A stretch of DNA of 39,033 nt from Bacteroides sp. Its GTDB lineage: Bacteria; Bacteroidota; Bacteroidia; Bacteroidales; Muribaculaceae. This document shows positions 25,147 to 34,400 of the stretch, piece by piece. Both the position numbers and the translations under genes were made by a program. How positions within the stretch are numbered: position 1 is the first letter of the stretch; each line of letters begins with the position of its first letter. Below the pieces are notes generated by a model that saw only the letters and a list, made by a program, of their open reading frames with translations, ran no database searches and was not told where the DNA came from. The stretch is from positions 1 to 39,033 of the forward strand of contig JAAVDE010000002.1 of assembly GCA_014801955.1 (NCBI GenBank), read 5' to 3'.

Positions 25147-25773
25147 TTATCGGGCGTAGACTTTAGTCAGGTTCTGCTTCTGTTTCAGGAACTTGCAGCT
25201 AAGGCTATTGGCTTCCTTGTTGAAGCGGATGTCGTCGATTTCGTTGAGTCGGCTCAGGGCGCCGTTCATTCCGTCGTGCATCTGCTTGATAAACGCGCGT
25301 CGGACGGGCTCTGCGACGGTGCGCGTCGTCGGGGTGTCGGTGGCGGTCCAAACGTCGGCCAGCTCGAACTCAACGTCGGGATCCATAGTGATGTCGAGCG
25401 TCGACATGTCGAACGTCAGGTCAATATCATCGTCGTCGGTCGCACGCCAGGTTCCGCGAACCGACGCCAGGCCGGCTGCAGTTGCCGACACGGCCGACGT
25501 GCCCGCCGAGTCAATCGGGGCGTTGACCGGCATCATGACCGACAGCTGCGCAACCAGCGTCAGCTCGCCGCTCTTGGCCGAACCCTGGCGCTCAAAGCGG
25601 AAAACCGGGGTCATTGTCATTTCGTCGGCGAGCTTGCGGTCAACACGCATTGAATTGCCCGACCATTCGCCTTCAATCTTCTTGGCCAGCGACGAAGCGC
25701 CGTCGCAGGCGGTCAGTGCCACGCACGCCCCCAGGGCAAGCATGCACGATAATTTCATGAGTAGTTTCTTCAT
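25147..25773 (-). CDS. Hypothetical lipoprotein
   Basis: This 208-residue protein has a lipoprotein signal peptide (MKKLLMKLSCMLALGACVAL), the lipobox L-T-A-C and Cys23. The mature part begins with a W-S-G-N-S stretch typical of small beta-barrel, lipocalin-like lipoproteins (K-I-E-G-E-W-S-G). It contains strand-like segments, including an acidic D-D-D-D-I-D-L-T-F-D. No family is recognised with confidence. It stands alone, bounded by a terminator downstream and by the divergent tig gene upstream. Only a weak -7-like TACGTTTT lies near 25798-25805, so its promoter is uncertain. It is presumably anchored in the outer or inner membrane. Confidence 0.75.
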   Translation of the reverse strand: MKKLLMKLSCMLALGACVALTACDGASSLAKKIEGEWSGNSMRVDRKLADEMTMTPVFRFERQGSAKSGELTLVAQLSVMMPVNAPIDSAGTSAVSATAAGLASVRGTWRATDDDDIDLTFDMSTLDITMDPDVEFELADVWTATDTPTTRTVAEPVRRAFIKQMHDGMNGALSRLNEIDDIRFNKEANSLSCKFLKQKQNLTKVYAR

Positions 25774-25821
25774 ATTAATCGGAATGTTTTTATGCTAAAA
25801 CGTATTAAAATTACTAAAAGT

Positions 25822-25853
25822 TTTGGCGGTGTGAAGGTAAATTGCTAACTTTG
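25822..25853 (+). promoter_or_regulatory. Promoter for tig
   Basis: TTTG at 25822-25825 and TAACTTTG at 25846-25853 are separated by 20 bases. The predicted leader is about 45-50 bases. It lies in the 133-base divergent region between the lipoprotein gene and tig. Confidence 0.8.
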
Positions 25854-25906
25854 TACGCTCATAACTGCAAAAAACTAAAAATCAAGACATACATTTTTTA
25901 AGAGAA

Positions 25907-27253
25907 ATGAACGTTACACTCGAAAAAACCAACTCCACGACCGGCAAGCTGGTTGTGAACGTTGTTGAGAACGACTACAAGGAAAAAGTAGCCGCAGAAC
26001 TGAAGAAAATTCGTCGTGATGCAAGCATCCCCGGTTTCCGCAAAGGTGCCGTTCCGATGAACATCGTTGAAAAACGCTTCCGCAAGCAGGTTACCTCCGA
26101 CGTTATCAATCAGGAAGTTTATAAAGCTGTTGTTGACTATCTGCAGGAAAACAAGCTCGACATCCTCGGCGAACCTCTGCCCGTTAACGTTACCGAGCTC
26201 GACCTCGACAAGCAGACCGACTACACTTTCGAATATGAACTTGGCTTCGCTCCCGAAATCAACGTTGAAATCAACAAGGACATCACCCTGCCTTACTATC
26301 GCATCGAGGTGACCCCCGAAATGATTGAAAACGAAGACAAGGCGCTGACCGGTCGCTTCGGCACCCAGCAGCCCATCGAGGTTTATGCCGACCGCGCTCT
26401 CATCAAGGGTTCTATCCGTGAACTCGGCAAGGAAGAAGGCTTCGTTGAAAACGACAACGTTATCGTTGCTCCCTGGACCTTCAAAAACGCCGAACAGGCC
26501 GCCAAGTTCGAAGGCGCAAAGGTTGGTGACACCATCGTTTACAACCCCTATACCGCTGCCGACGGCAACACCGCCGAACTCGCCGCCATGCTTTCCATTA
26601 CCCGCGAGGAAGCTGAAAAGCTCCAGGGCGACTTCGAGCTCAAAATCAACGAAATCACCGGCCTCAAGCCCGCTGAACACAACGAAGAGTTCTTCAAGAT
26701 GGCATTCGGCCCCGAGTGTACCGACGAAGAAAAATACAAAGAATCGCTCGAAAAGAGCATCGCTGCCCAGCTGCTCCCCAACTCGGCCAGCCTCTTCGAA
26801 AAGACCGCTACCGAAACCCTCATGAAGGACTACGGTAACTTCGAACTCCCCGTAGAGTTCCTGAAGAAATGGCTCGTTCGCCGCAACCCCGAAACTCTCA
26901 ACGCCGAAAATATCGACGAAGAGTTCGCAAAGGCTGAACCTCACATGAAATGGGAAATCCTTTCGGGCCGCATCGCTAACCAGCTCGACGTTAAGGTTAC
27001 CGAAGAGGATCTGCTCCGCTTCGCTACCCACGCTGCCGCCCGCCAGTTCGCTCAGTATGGCATGGCCAACCTCGACGAAGCCATTCTTAAGAACTACGCT
27101 GAGAGCCTGCTGAAAGACGAAAAGAACCGTCGCTACATCGCCGAACAGGTTAGCAACGCCAACCTCTTCGAAGCCATCGGTAATGCTGTTACCATCGACG
27201 ACAAAACCGTTTCGCTCGACGAATTTAAGAAAATCGCCGGCATTGCCGAATAA
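25907..27253 (+). CDS. tig: Trigger factor (ribosome-associated chaperone)
   Basis: This 448-residue chaperone binds nascent chains at the ribosome exit tunnel. The ribosome-binding loop, G-F-R-K within P-G-F-R-K-G-A-V-P, is at about residues 43-51. The middle of the protein (about 150-240) corresponds to the FKBP-like PPIase domain but is divergent, as is usual in Bacteroidales. The C-terminal helical cradle fills the rest and ends with K-K-I-A-G-I-A-E. Codon use is that of a highly expressed gene. It has its own promoter and terminator and so is a single-gene unit. Assignment rests on the N-terminal signature, length and overall pattern. Confidence 0.93.
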   Translation: MNVTLEKTNSTTGKLVVNVVENDYKEKVAAELKKIRRDASIPGFRKGAVPMNIVEKRFRKQVTSDVINQEVYKAVVDYLQENKLDILGEPLPVNVTELDLDKQTDYTFEYELGFAPEINVEINKDITLPYYRIEVTPEMIENEDKALTGRFGTQQPIEVYADRALIKGSIRELGKEEGFVENDNVIVAPWTFKNAEQAAKFEGAKVGDTIVYNPYTAADGNTAELAAMLSITREEAEKLQGDFELKINEITGLKPAEHNEEFFKMAFGPECTDEEKYKESLEKSIAAQLLPNSASLFEKTATETLMKDYGNFELPVEFLKKWLVRRNPETLNAENIDEEFAKAEPHMKWEILSGRIANQLDVKVTEEDLLRFATHAAARQFAQYGMANLDEAILKNYAESLLKDEKNRRYIAEQVSNANLFEAIGNAVTIDDKTVSLDEFKKIAGIAE

Positions 27254-27284
27254 TTAGCCCGCGAATCAACTTATTCCCCAAATC

Positions 27285-27319
27285 AGCGCCCTCCGCGACC
27301 ATCGCGCGAGGGCGCTTTG
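27285..27319 (+). terminator. Intrinsic terminator after tig
   Basis: An outer 9-bp stem, AGCGCCCTC (27285-27293) and GAGGGCGCT (27308-27316), encloses an inner 5-bp stem, CGCGA and TCGCG. TTTGG follows. Its trailing TTTG is also the -33 box of the next promoter. Confidence 0.8.
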
Positions 27320-27347
27320 GTTATGTCGGACTTTTTTTGTAAATTTG
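27316..27347 (+). promoter_or_regulatory. Promoter for the small protein/GNAT pair
   Basis: TTTG at 27316-27319 and TAAATTTG at 27340-27347 are 20 bases apart, a full consensus match. The -33 box is the tail of the tig terminator. The leader to ATG 27380 is about 25 bases. Confidence 0.75.
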
Positions 27348-27379
27348 CGGCTGTAGTAATTAACTCTTTCCTTTGATTT

Positions 27380-27532
27380 ATGGCACGACCTATTAAAGAA
27401 ACTCCAATATTGTTCGGCGATGATGCCAGGCGTTTTGAGGACCGGATGAAAAATCCGCCGAAAGAATCAAATGCCGATCGCAGCCGTCGCGAGGCCAATT
27501 ATCGCGCCGCGCTGTCGATGTTTGTCCGGTAA
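27380..27532 (+). CDS. Small 50-residue protein, putative antitoxin of a GNAT toxin-antitoxin pair
   Basis: The product begins MARPIKETPILFGDDARRFE and ends A-L-S-M-F-V-R. It is highly charged, with many Arg, Asp and Glu residues. It has no membrane segment and no cysteine. The position of this small gene, 5 bases before a GNAT gene and after a full promoter, is typical of a type II antitoxin preceding its toxin. It does not look like the ribbon-helix-helix DUF1778 antitoxins that accompany TacT-type toxins. I recall short Bacteroidota proteins with a similar MARPIKETP start beside other small genes but could not check. Function as antitoxin and as an operator-binding protein is inferred. Confidence 0.7.
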   Translation: MARPIKETPILFGDDARRFEDRMKNPPKESNADRSRREANYRAALSMFVR

Positions 27533-27537
27533 CCGCC

Positions 27538-28089
27538 ATGACTACCGAAGAAATCGCTGCTAAGTATCAGATTCGCCGCCTCGGAAAAGGGGAGGCCGTC
27601 GTGTCGTTTGACTGTGGAGATGATGATCTTAATGATTTTATATTGAATGAAGCGCTGCATTACCATCAGGCGCGCTTGGCGGTGACATACGTTATTGAGG
27701 TTAAAAATTCCAATGAGGTCGTTGGGTTCTTTAGCCTTGCCAACGACAGGGTTTCTATTTCCGATTTTGAGAATAAAACGGAATTCAACCGCTTTCGTAA
27801 AAAGAGATTTATCAATGAGAAACGCTTGAAAAGTTATCCGGCTGCGAAGATTTGTCGGCTCGGAGTGGCCGGTTCTGTTAAAGGACAGTCGCTTGGAACT
27901 TTTATTTTGGATTTTATAAAATCTTATTTCGTCATTGATAACAAAACCGGGTGTCGATTCATAACGGTTGATGCCTATGCTGATGCTGTTTCATTCTATT
28001 TGAAAAATAACTTCTTGCCGCTCAGTAATGAGGCTGATACGGATCGGACGCGTCTGCTTTTCTTTGATCTCGAAGAAATCGAGGGGTGA
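27538..28089 (+). CDS. GNAT-family N-acetyltransferase, possible TacT/AtaT-like toxin
   Basis: This 183-residue acetyl-CoA-dependent transferase has an N-terminal F-D-C-G-D-D-D-L-N-D-F at about residues 24-34. That matches the F-x-C-G-x-x-x-L-(N/D)-x-F start of GNAT toxins that acetylate aminoacyl-tRNA. It continues with V-V-G-F-F-S-L-A and the core strand/helix K-I-C-R-L-G-V-A-G-S-V-K-G-Q-S-L-G-T. That segment holds a pyrophosphate-binding loop in which one usual glycine is serine. The conserved tyrosine lies in A-V-S-F-Y-L-K-N-N-F near residue 150. Base use is clearly more AT-rich than in neighbouring genes, which suggests recent transfer. Alternatives are an ordinary protein or small-molecule acetyltransferase. 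Confidence 0.85.
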   Translation: MTTEEIAAKYQIRRLGKGEAVVSFDCGDDDLNDFILNEALHYHQARLAVTYVIEVKNSNEVVGFFSLANDRVSISDFENKTEFNRFRKKRFINEKRLKSYPAAKICRLGVAGSVKGQSLGTFILDFIKSYFVIDNKTGCRFITVDAYADAVSFYLKNNFLPLSNEADTDRTRLLFFDLEEIEG

Positions 28090-28135
28090 AATTTTTGGTG
28101 TGGGTGAACTTGGGGTGGAAAAATTGCGTTTAGGT

Positions 28136-28167
28136 ATTGTCGGTGAAGATTTTTTTGATTATCTTTG
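28136..28167 (+). promoter_or_regulatory. Promoter for the rluB-like gene
   Basis: TTG at 28137-28139 and TATCTTTG at 28160-28167 are 20 bases apart. The leader to ATG 28267 is about 90 bases, long for this window, and contains a GC-rich hairpin. Confidence 0.7.
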
Positions 28168-28185
28168 CAGCCAAAGAAATAAACC

Positions 28186-28202
28186 CCCGGCGAGAGGCCG
28201 GG
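28186..28202 (+). other. GC-rich hairpin in the 5' leader of the rluB-like gene
   Basis: CCCGGC (28186-28191) and GCCGGG (28197-28202) pair around GAGAG, about 15 bases after the predicted transcription start. No T tract follows, so it is not a standard terminator. It could stabilise the message or be a regulatory leader structure. Confidence 0.5.
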
Positions 28203-28266
28203 AGCTCATAACTAAATTTTAATTAATATCTAATAATCCAACCCATTTTCTAAGCCACAGTGCAAT

Positions 28267-29754
28267 ATGGATACCAATTCTAATGGCGAAATCAAGCGCC
28301 CCAAGCGCCCGCGCATCGGCTCGACCAACGCCGACGGCACCGCAACTGACTCACGTTTCGAAAAAGTTTCTTACGGCAACGACTCCGATTCTTTCCATTC
28401 GGCCGGTAGCTCCGACGCCCCGCGTCAGCAGCGTCCCTACCAGCAGCGTCCGCGCTATAATAACTACGGTAACGATAATCAGCATAGCAGCTATCAGCCC
28501 CGCCCGCGCTATAACAACTATGGTAATAACGGCTACGGCAACAGCTACGGCGGCAACAACAGCTACGGCAACGGCAGCTATGGCGGCAACAGCTACGGCA
28601 GCGACAACCAGGGCGGCTATCAGCGCCCCCAGAGTGGCTACCAGCGCCCGCAGAGCGGCTATCAGCGTCCGCGCTATGACCGCGCCGAAGGTCAGGAAGG
28701 CGGCTACCGTCCCCGTTATAACCCCAACAATAACCGCTCCGAAAATACTCAGAACGGCGAAGGCGGCTATCAGCAGCGTCCGCGCTATAACAATAACTAC
28801 AACAAATACAATAACAACAATAATAATAACGGCCAGGGCGGCTACCAGCAGCGTCCGCGCTATAACAACAATAACCGCCCGAACAACAATGGCGACAACC
28901 GTCAGGGCGGCTATCAGCAGCGTCCTGGCGGCAACCGCTACGGCAAGCCCCAGGGTCAGCAGAAACCGCGTCCCGGCAAGAGCTTTACGCCGCGTCCTAA
29001 GCGCGTGTTCTATGACGAACCCGAAGTGGATCCCAACACCGAAATCCGCCTGAACAAGTTCATCGCCAACGCCGGCATCTGCTCCCGCCGCGAAGCCGAC
29101 GAATATATCCAGAAAGGCGAAATCAAGGTCAACGGCCAGGTCGTTACCGAACTCGGAACGAAAATCTCGCCCAAGGACGTTGTTGAATACAACGACAAGG
29201 TCGTTACCACCGAACGCAAGTGCTACGTTCTGCTCAACAAGCCGAAAGATTGCGTGACCACCGCCGATGACCCCAATGGCCGCCTGACGGTTATGGACCT
29301 GGTCAAGAACGCATGCGAAGAGCGCATCTACCCCGTTGGCCGACTCGACCGCAACACTACCGGCGTTCTGCTGCTCACCAACGACGGCGACCTTGCGTCG
29401 AAACTGACCCATCCGCAGTATGTGAAGAAAAAAATCTATCACGTCTGGACCGATAAAGACATTGAGGAAGACGACATGCAGCGCATTGCCGACGGCATTG
29501 AGCTGGAAGACGGCCCCATCCACGCCGACGCCATTTCCTATGCGACCGAAACCGACCGCAACCAGGCCGGCATCGAAATCCACTCGGGCCGCAACCGCAT
29601 CGTGCGCCGCATTTTCGAAAGCCTCGGCTACCACGTTACGAAGCTCGACCGCGTTTATTTCGCAGGCCTGACCAAGAAGAACCTGCCCCGCGGCCGCTGG
29701 CGCTACCTGACTCAGGAAGAAGTGAACTTCCTGAAGATGGGCTCCTTCGAATAA
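28267..29754 (+). CDS. RluB/RsuA-family pseudouridine synthase with long disordered N/G/Y/Q-rich N-terminal extension
   Basis: This protein has 495 residues. The first ~255 are low complexity, rich in N, G, Y, Q, R and P, with repeats such as G-G-Y-Q-Q-R-P-R-Y-N-N. The enzyme follows: an S4 RNA-binding domain from about residue 260 (R-L-N-K-F-I-A-N-A-G-I-C-S-R-R-E-A-D) and then a pseudouridine synthase domain. The catalytic Asp lies in V-G-R-L-D-R-N-T-T-G at about 361. Enzymes of this type modify 23S rRNA (RluB, position 2605) or 16S rRNA (RsuA); the S4 arrangement and the K-N-L-P-R-G-R-W-R-x-L-T end favour RluB. N-terminal extensions are known in Bacteroidales RluB-like proteins, but this one is as long as the enzyme itself. 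asnS follows 33 bases later. Confidence 0.92.
   Translation: MDTNSNGEIKRPKRPRIGSTNADGTATDSRFEKVSYGNDSDSFHSAGSSDAPRQQRPYQQRPRYNNYGNDNQHSSYQPRPRYNNYGNNGYGNSYGGNNSYGNGSYGGNSYGSDNQGGYQRPQSGYQRPQSGYQRPRYDRAEGQEGGYRPRYNPNNNRSENTQNGEGGYQQRPRYNNNYNKYNNNNNNNGQGGYQQRPRYNNNNRPNNNGDNRQGGYQQRPGGNRYGKPQGQQKPRPGKSFTPRPKRVFYDEPEVDPNTEIRLNKFIANAGICSRREADEYIQKGEIKVNGQVVTELGTKISPKDVVEYNDKVVTTERKCYVLLNKPKDCVTTADDPNGRLTVMDLVKNACEERIYPVGRLDRNTTGVLLLTNDGDLASKLTHPQYVKKKIYHVWTDKDIEEDDMQRIADGIELEDGPIHADAISYATETDRNQAGIEIHSGRNRIVRRIFESLGYHVTKLDRVYFAGLTKKNLPRGRWRYLTQEEVNFLKMGSFE
28435..28945 (+). repeat. In-frame repeats encoding the Q-R-P-R-Y-N-N low-complexity tract
   Basis: Units such as CAGCAGCGTCCGCGCTATA recur at about 28441, 28771 and 28848, with a variant near 28916. 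CAGCGCCC-type units lie at 28621-28670. Between them are AAC-, GGC- and TAC-rich runs. They are coding repeats in the rluB-like gene, not an intergenic array, and could vary in number by slippage or recombination. Confidence 0.8.
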
Positions 29755-29787
29755 TCGAATAACTAACCAATTATTATCACAATAACA

Positions 29788-31176
<1,389 letters not shown>

Positions 31177-31214
31177 TAACCTTAATCACCTCAGCCTTAA
31201 ACCAATCATTAGCA

Positions 31215-34200
31215 GTGAAAAAGCTATTTCTCGCCGGCGCTCTGGCGCTGGCAATATCGGCCCAGGCCGAAAACGCTCCCCTTTGGCTGCGCAACACGGC
31301 GATTTCGCCCGACGGCAGCCGGATTGCCTTTACCTATAAGGGCGACATCTACGTTGTTCCCGTCTCGGGCGGCATGGCTCGCCAGCTGACGACCTCGTCG
31401 GCCTACGATACCCGTCCCCTCTGGAGCCCCGACGGCAAAAAAATCGCCTTCAACAGCGACCGCGAAGGCTCGATGGATATTTTCGTGATTCCGGCCGAGG
31501 GAGGCACTCCCCGTCGCATAACGACCCACTCCGGACGCGAAGACCTCCGCGCATGGGCCGGCAACGACACCCTGATGTTCTCAACCTCGCTGCTCCCCGC
31601 AGTCGATGCAGCCCAGGGCTCGTTTACCGCACAGATATATAAGGTGGGCGTTGAAAACCCCCGCCGCCCGGAAATGGTGATGTCGTGGCCCGCCACCGCA
31701 ATCAGCATGAACCCCGACGGCCGCATGCTGTTCCAGGACAAGAAGGGCTATGAGGACGTGCTCCGCAAGCACGAACACTCCAGCGGCACCGCCGACATCT
31801 GGCTCAACGACAACGGTCGCTTCACCAAGCTGACCCAGACCAACGTTCAGAACCAGAACCCCGTTTGGGCACCCGACGGCAAGACCTTCTTCTACGTCAC
31901 CGAGAATGAAAACGGCACCATGAACGTTCATTCCCGCACTCTCGACGGCACCGACAAGGCGCTGACCAACTTCGACAAACACCCCGTTCGCTCGCTCTCA
32001 GTTGCCGGCAACGGAACTATGGCTTTCAGCTGGAACGGCGAAATCTACACCGTTACTCCCGGCGCGCAGCCCAAGAAGGTCAACGTTGACATCGTGGCCG
32101 ACATCTATCGCCCGTCTATCCACAAATCGACCCAGATCTATAATGCCCGCTCGATTGCCGTTAGCCCCGACGGCTCTGAAATAGCCTTCATCAACGGCGG
32201 CGACGTTTACGTTACCTCGGTCAAATACAAAACTACCAAGCGAATTACCAACACTCCCGAGCAGGAGCGCACCGTTGACTTCGCTCCCGATGGACGCTCG
32301 CTGGTCTATGACTCCGAGCGCGGCGGACTCTGGCAGCTCTATACTGCAACCATCGCCGACAAAAAGGAGAAGAACTTCACCTATGCAACCGACATTGAGG
32401 AGAAGTTGCTCTATTCGTCGCCCGACTCGCTGCCTGCATTCCAGCCCGCCTATTCGCCCGACGGCAAGAAAATTGCCTTCCTCGAGGACCGCACCGCCCT
32501 GCGCGTCATTGACGCCGACGGCGGCAAAAAGGCTACCACCGCCCTCGACGGCAAGTATAACTATAGCTACACCGACGGCGACGTTTCCTTCGAATGGTCG
32601 CCCGACTCGCGCTGGCTCCTTGCCGACTATATCGGCATCGGCGGCTGGAACAACTCCGACATCGCTCTTGTGAAGGCCGACGGCTCCGAAGTCGTTGACC
32701 TGACCGAAAGCGGCTATTCCGACGGCGGCGCCCGCTGGGCTCTCGGCGGCAAGGCCGTTCTTTGGTCAACCGACCGCAACGGCTACCGCAGCCACGGCTC
32801 CTGGGGCTCGCAGCGCGACGTCTACGCCATTTTCCTCGACCCCGAAGCCTATGACCGCTTCCTGATGAGCGAAGAAGAGGCCGCCCTGGCCGACGAAGCC
32901 AAAAAGGGCAAAAAGGACGACAAGAAGGACGACGAGAAGAAAGACGACGACAAGGATAAGAAAAAGAAGGTCGAACCTCTGGAATTTGACCTTCCCAACG
33001 CCAAGTACCGCATGGTTCGTCTGACCCCCGGCGCCGGCTCCTATGCCGACTATATGCTCAACAACGACGGCACCAAGTTCTACTACCTCGCCGGCGGCGA
33101 CCTGTGGGAAAAAGACATCCGCAATGGCAACACCAAGGTGCTGACCCGCGGCGCAGGCTATAGCTCGCTGGTGCCCGACTCCAAGGGCGAGAACGTTTTC
33201 CTCGGCGGCTGGCAGATTGCCAAGGTCAACCTGGCCAACGGCGCCAAGGAAACCGTTGAATTTGCCGCCGAGCGCGAATATTCACCCGCCGCCGAGCGCG
33301 AATACATGTTTGACCACATGCACAATCAGGTGCAGAACAAGTTCTATGACCCGACGCTCCACGGCGTTGACTGGGACTTCTACGGCGACGAATATCGCCG
33401 CTTCCTGCCCCATATCGACAACGGCTATGACTTCGCCGAAATGCTCAGCGAAATCCTCGGCGAGCTCAACGCCTCCCACACCGGTGGCCGCTACTACGCT
33501 CCCAACTATGTCCGCCCGACCGCCGAGCTCGGCGCATTCTATGACCCCGCCTATACCGGCAAGGGCCTGAAGGTTGCCGAGGTTATTAACCGCGGCCCGC
33601 TCAGCGCCAAGAGCGCCAACGTTAAGCCCGGCGACATTATCCTTGCAATCGACGGCACCGAAATCGAACCCGGCGCCGACTACTTCCCCCTGCTCGAGGG
33701 CAAGTCGGGCAAGCGCGTGCGCCTGACGGTTAAGCGCAAGGGCGGCAAAACGGAAGATGTCACCGTTAAGCCCGTCAGCTCCGTTAGCTCGCTGCTCTAT
33801 GAGCGCTGGGTTGAACGCAACCAGGCTATAGTTGACAGCGTCAGCGGCGGCCGCGTGGCCTACGTTCACGTTCAGGGAATGAACTCGCCCTCTTTCCGCG
33901 AAGTGTTCTCGCAGCTGCTCGGCAAGTATCGCAACCACGAAGCCGTTGTTGTCGACACCCGCTGGAACGGCGGCGGCTGGCTCCATAACGACATTGCCCA
34001 GCTCTTGTCGGGCCGCGAGTATGTTCGCTTCAACCCGCGTGGCCGCTATATCGGTTCGGAACCCTTTACGCAGTGGACCAAACCCTCGGCAATGCTCGTT
34101 AACGAAGGCAACTACTCCGACGCCCACGGCACTCCGTTCGTCTACAAGACCCTCGGCATCGGCAAGCTCGTCGGCGCCCCCGTTCCCGGCACCATGACCG

Positions 34201-34400
34201 CCGTTTGGTGGGAAACGCAGGTTAACCCGACCATCGTGTTCGGCATTCCGCAGGTAACGACTATGGACATGCAGGGCAACGTTCTCGAAAATACCCAGCT
34301 CAACCCCGACATCACCGTTTATAACGACCCGGCTGAAGTTCTGCGCGGCCATGACGCCCAGCTCATTGAAGCCGTTAAGTCGCTGATGAATAAGGAATGA
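31215..34400 (+). CDS. Tricorn-like S41 family serine protease, secreted
   Basis: This 1061-residue peptidase has a signal peptide (MKKLFLAGALALAISAQA). TolB/WD40-like beta-propellers run from about 25-530 (I-S-P-D-G-S-R-I-A-F, W-S-P-D-G-K-K-I-A-F). A Lys/Asp-rich linker lies at about 560-590, then a second propeller-like part. A tricorn C1 region has the conserved histidine in N-A-S-H-T-G-G at about 755. A PDZ domain spans about 780-870 and the S41 core follows, with the probable nucleophile serine in N-Y-S-D-A-H-G near 968. Tricorn proteins cut oligopeptides; here export to the periplasm is likely. The start is GTG; no ATG lies nearby, and the signal peptide supports it. The stop overlaps the next ATG (ATGA). 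Confidence 0.92.
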   Translation: MKKLFLAGALALAISAQAENAPLWLRNTAISPDGSRIAFTYKGDIYVVPVSGGMARQLTTSSAYDTRPLWSPDGKKIAFNSDREGSMDIFVIPAEGGTPRRITTHSGREDLRAWAGNDTLMFSTSLLPAVDAAQGSFTAQIYKVGVENPRRPEMVMSWPATAISMNPDGRMLFQDKKGYEDVLRKHEHSSGTADIWLNDNGRFTKLTQTNVQNQNPVWAPDGKTFFYVTENENGTMNVHSRTLDGTDKALTNFDKHPVRSLSVAGNGTMAFSWNGEIYTVTPGAQPKKVNVDIVADIYRPSIHKSTQIYNARSIAVSPDGSEIAFINGGDVYVTSVKYKTTKRITNTPEQERTVDFAPDGRSLVYDSERGGLWQLYTATIADKKEKNFTYATDIEEKLLYSSPDSLPAFQPAYSPDGKKIAFLEDRTALRVIDADGGKKATTALDGKYNYSYTDGDVSFEWSPDSRWLLADYIGIGGWNNSDIALVKADGSEVVDLTESGYSDGGARWALGGKAVLWSTDRNGYRSHGSWGSQRDVYAIFLDPEAYDRFLMSEEEAALADEAKKGKKDDKKDDEKKDDDKDKKKKVEPLEFDLPNAKYRMVRLTPGAGSYADYMLNNDGTKFYYLAGGDLWEKDIRNGNTKVLTRGAGYSSLVPDSKGENVFLGGWQIAKVNLANGAKETVEFAAEREYSPAAEREYMFDHMHNQVQNKFYDPTLHGVDWDFYGDEYRRFLPHIDNGYDFAEMLSEILGELNASHTGGRYYAPNYVRPTAELGAFYDPAYTGKGLKVAEVINRGPLSAKSANVKPGDIILAIDGTEIEPGADYFPLLEGKSGKRVRLTVKRKGGKTEDVTVKPVSSVSSLLYERWVERNQAIVDSVSGGRVAYVHVQGMNSPSFREVFSQLLGKYRNHEAVVVDTRWNGGGWLHNDIAQLLSGREYVRFNPRGRYIGSEPFTQWTKPSAMLVNEGNYSDAHGTPFVYKTLGIGKLVGAPVPGTMTAVWWETQVNPTIVFGIPQVTTMDMQGNVLENTQLNPDITVYNDPAEVLRGHDAQLIEAVKSLMNKE

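Noticed and set aside
27283-27498. A 71-codon minus-strand frame over the small GNAT-partner gene
   Set aside because: It runs through the tig terminator and promoter region; the plus-strand 50-codon gene has the promoter and the correct spacing to the GNAT gene.
28435-28945. Regular repeats that could suggest a CRISPR-like or tandem-repeat array
   Set aside because: Repeats are irregular in spacing, stay in frame and encode a low-complexity protein segment; no constant repeat-spacer pattern or cas genes.
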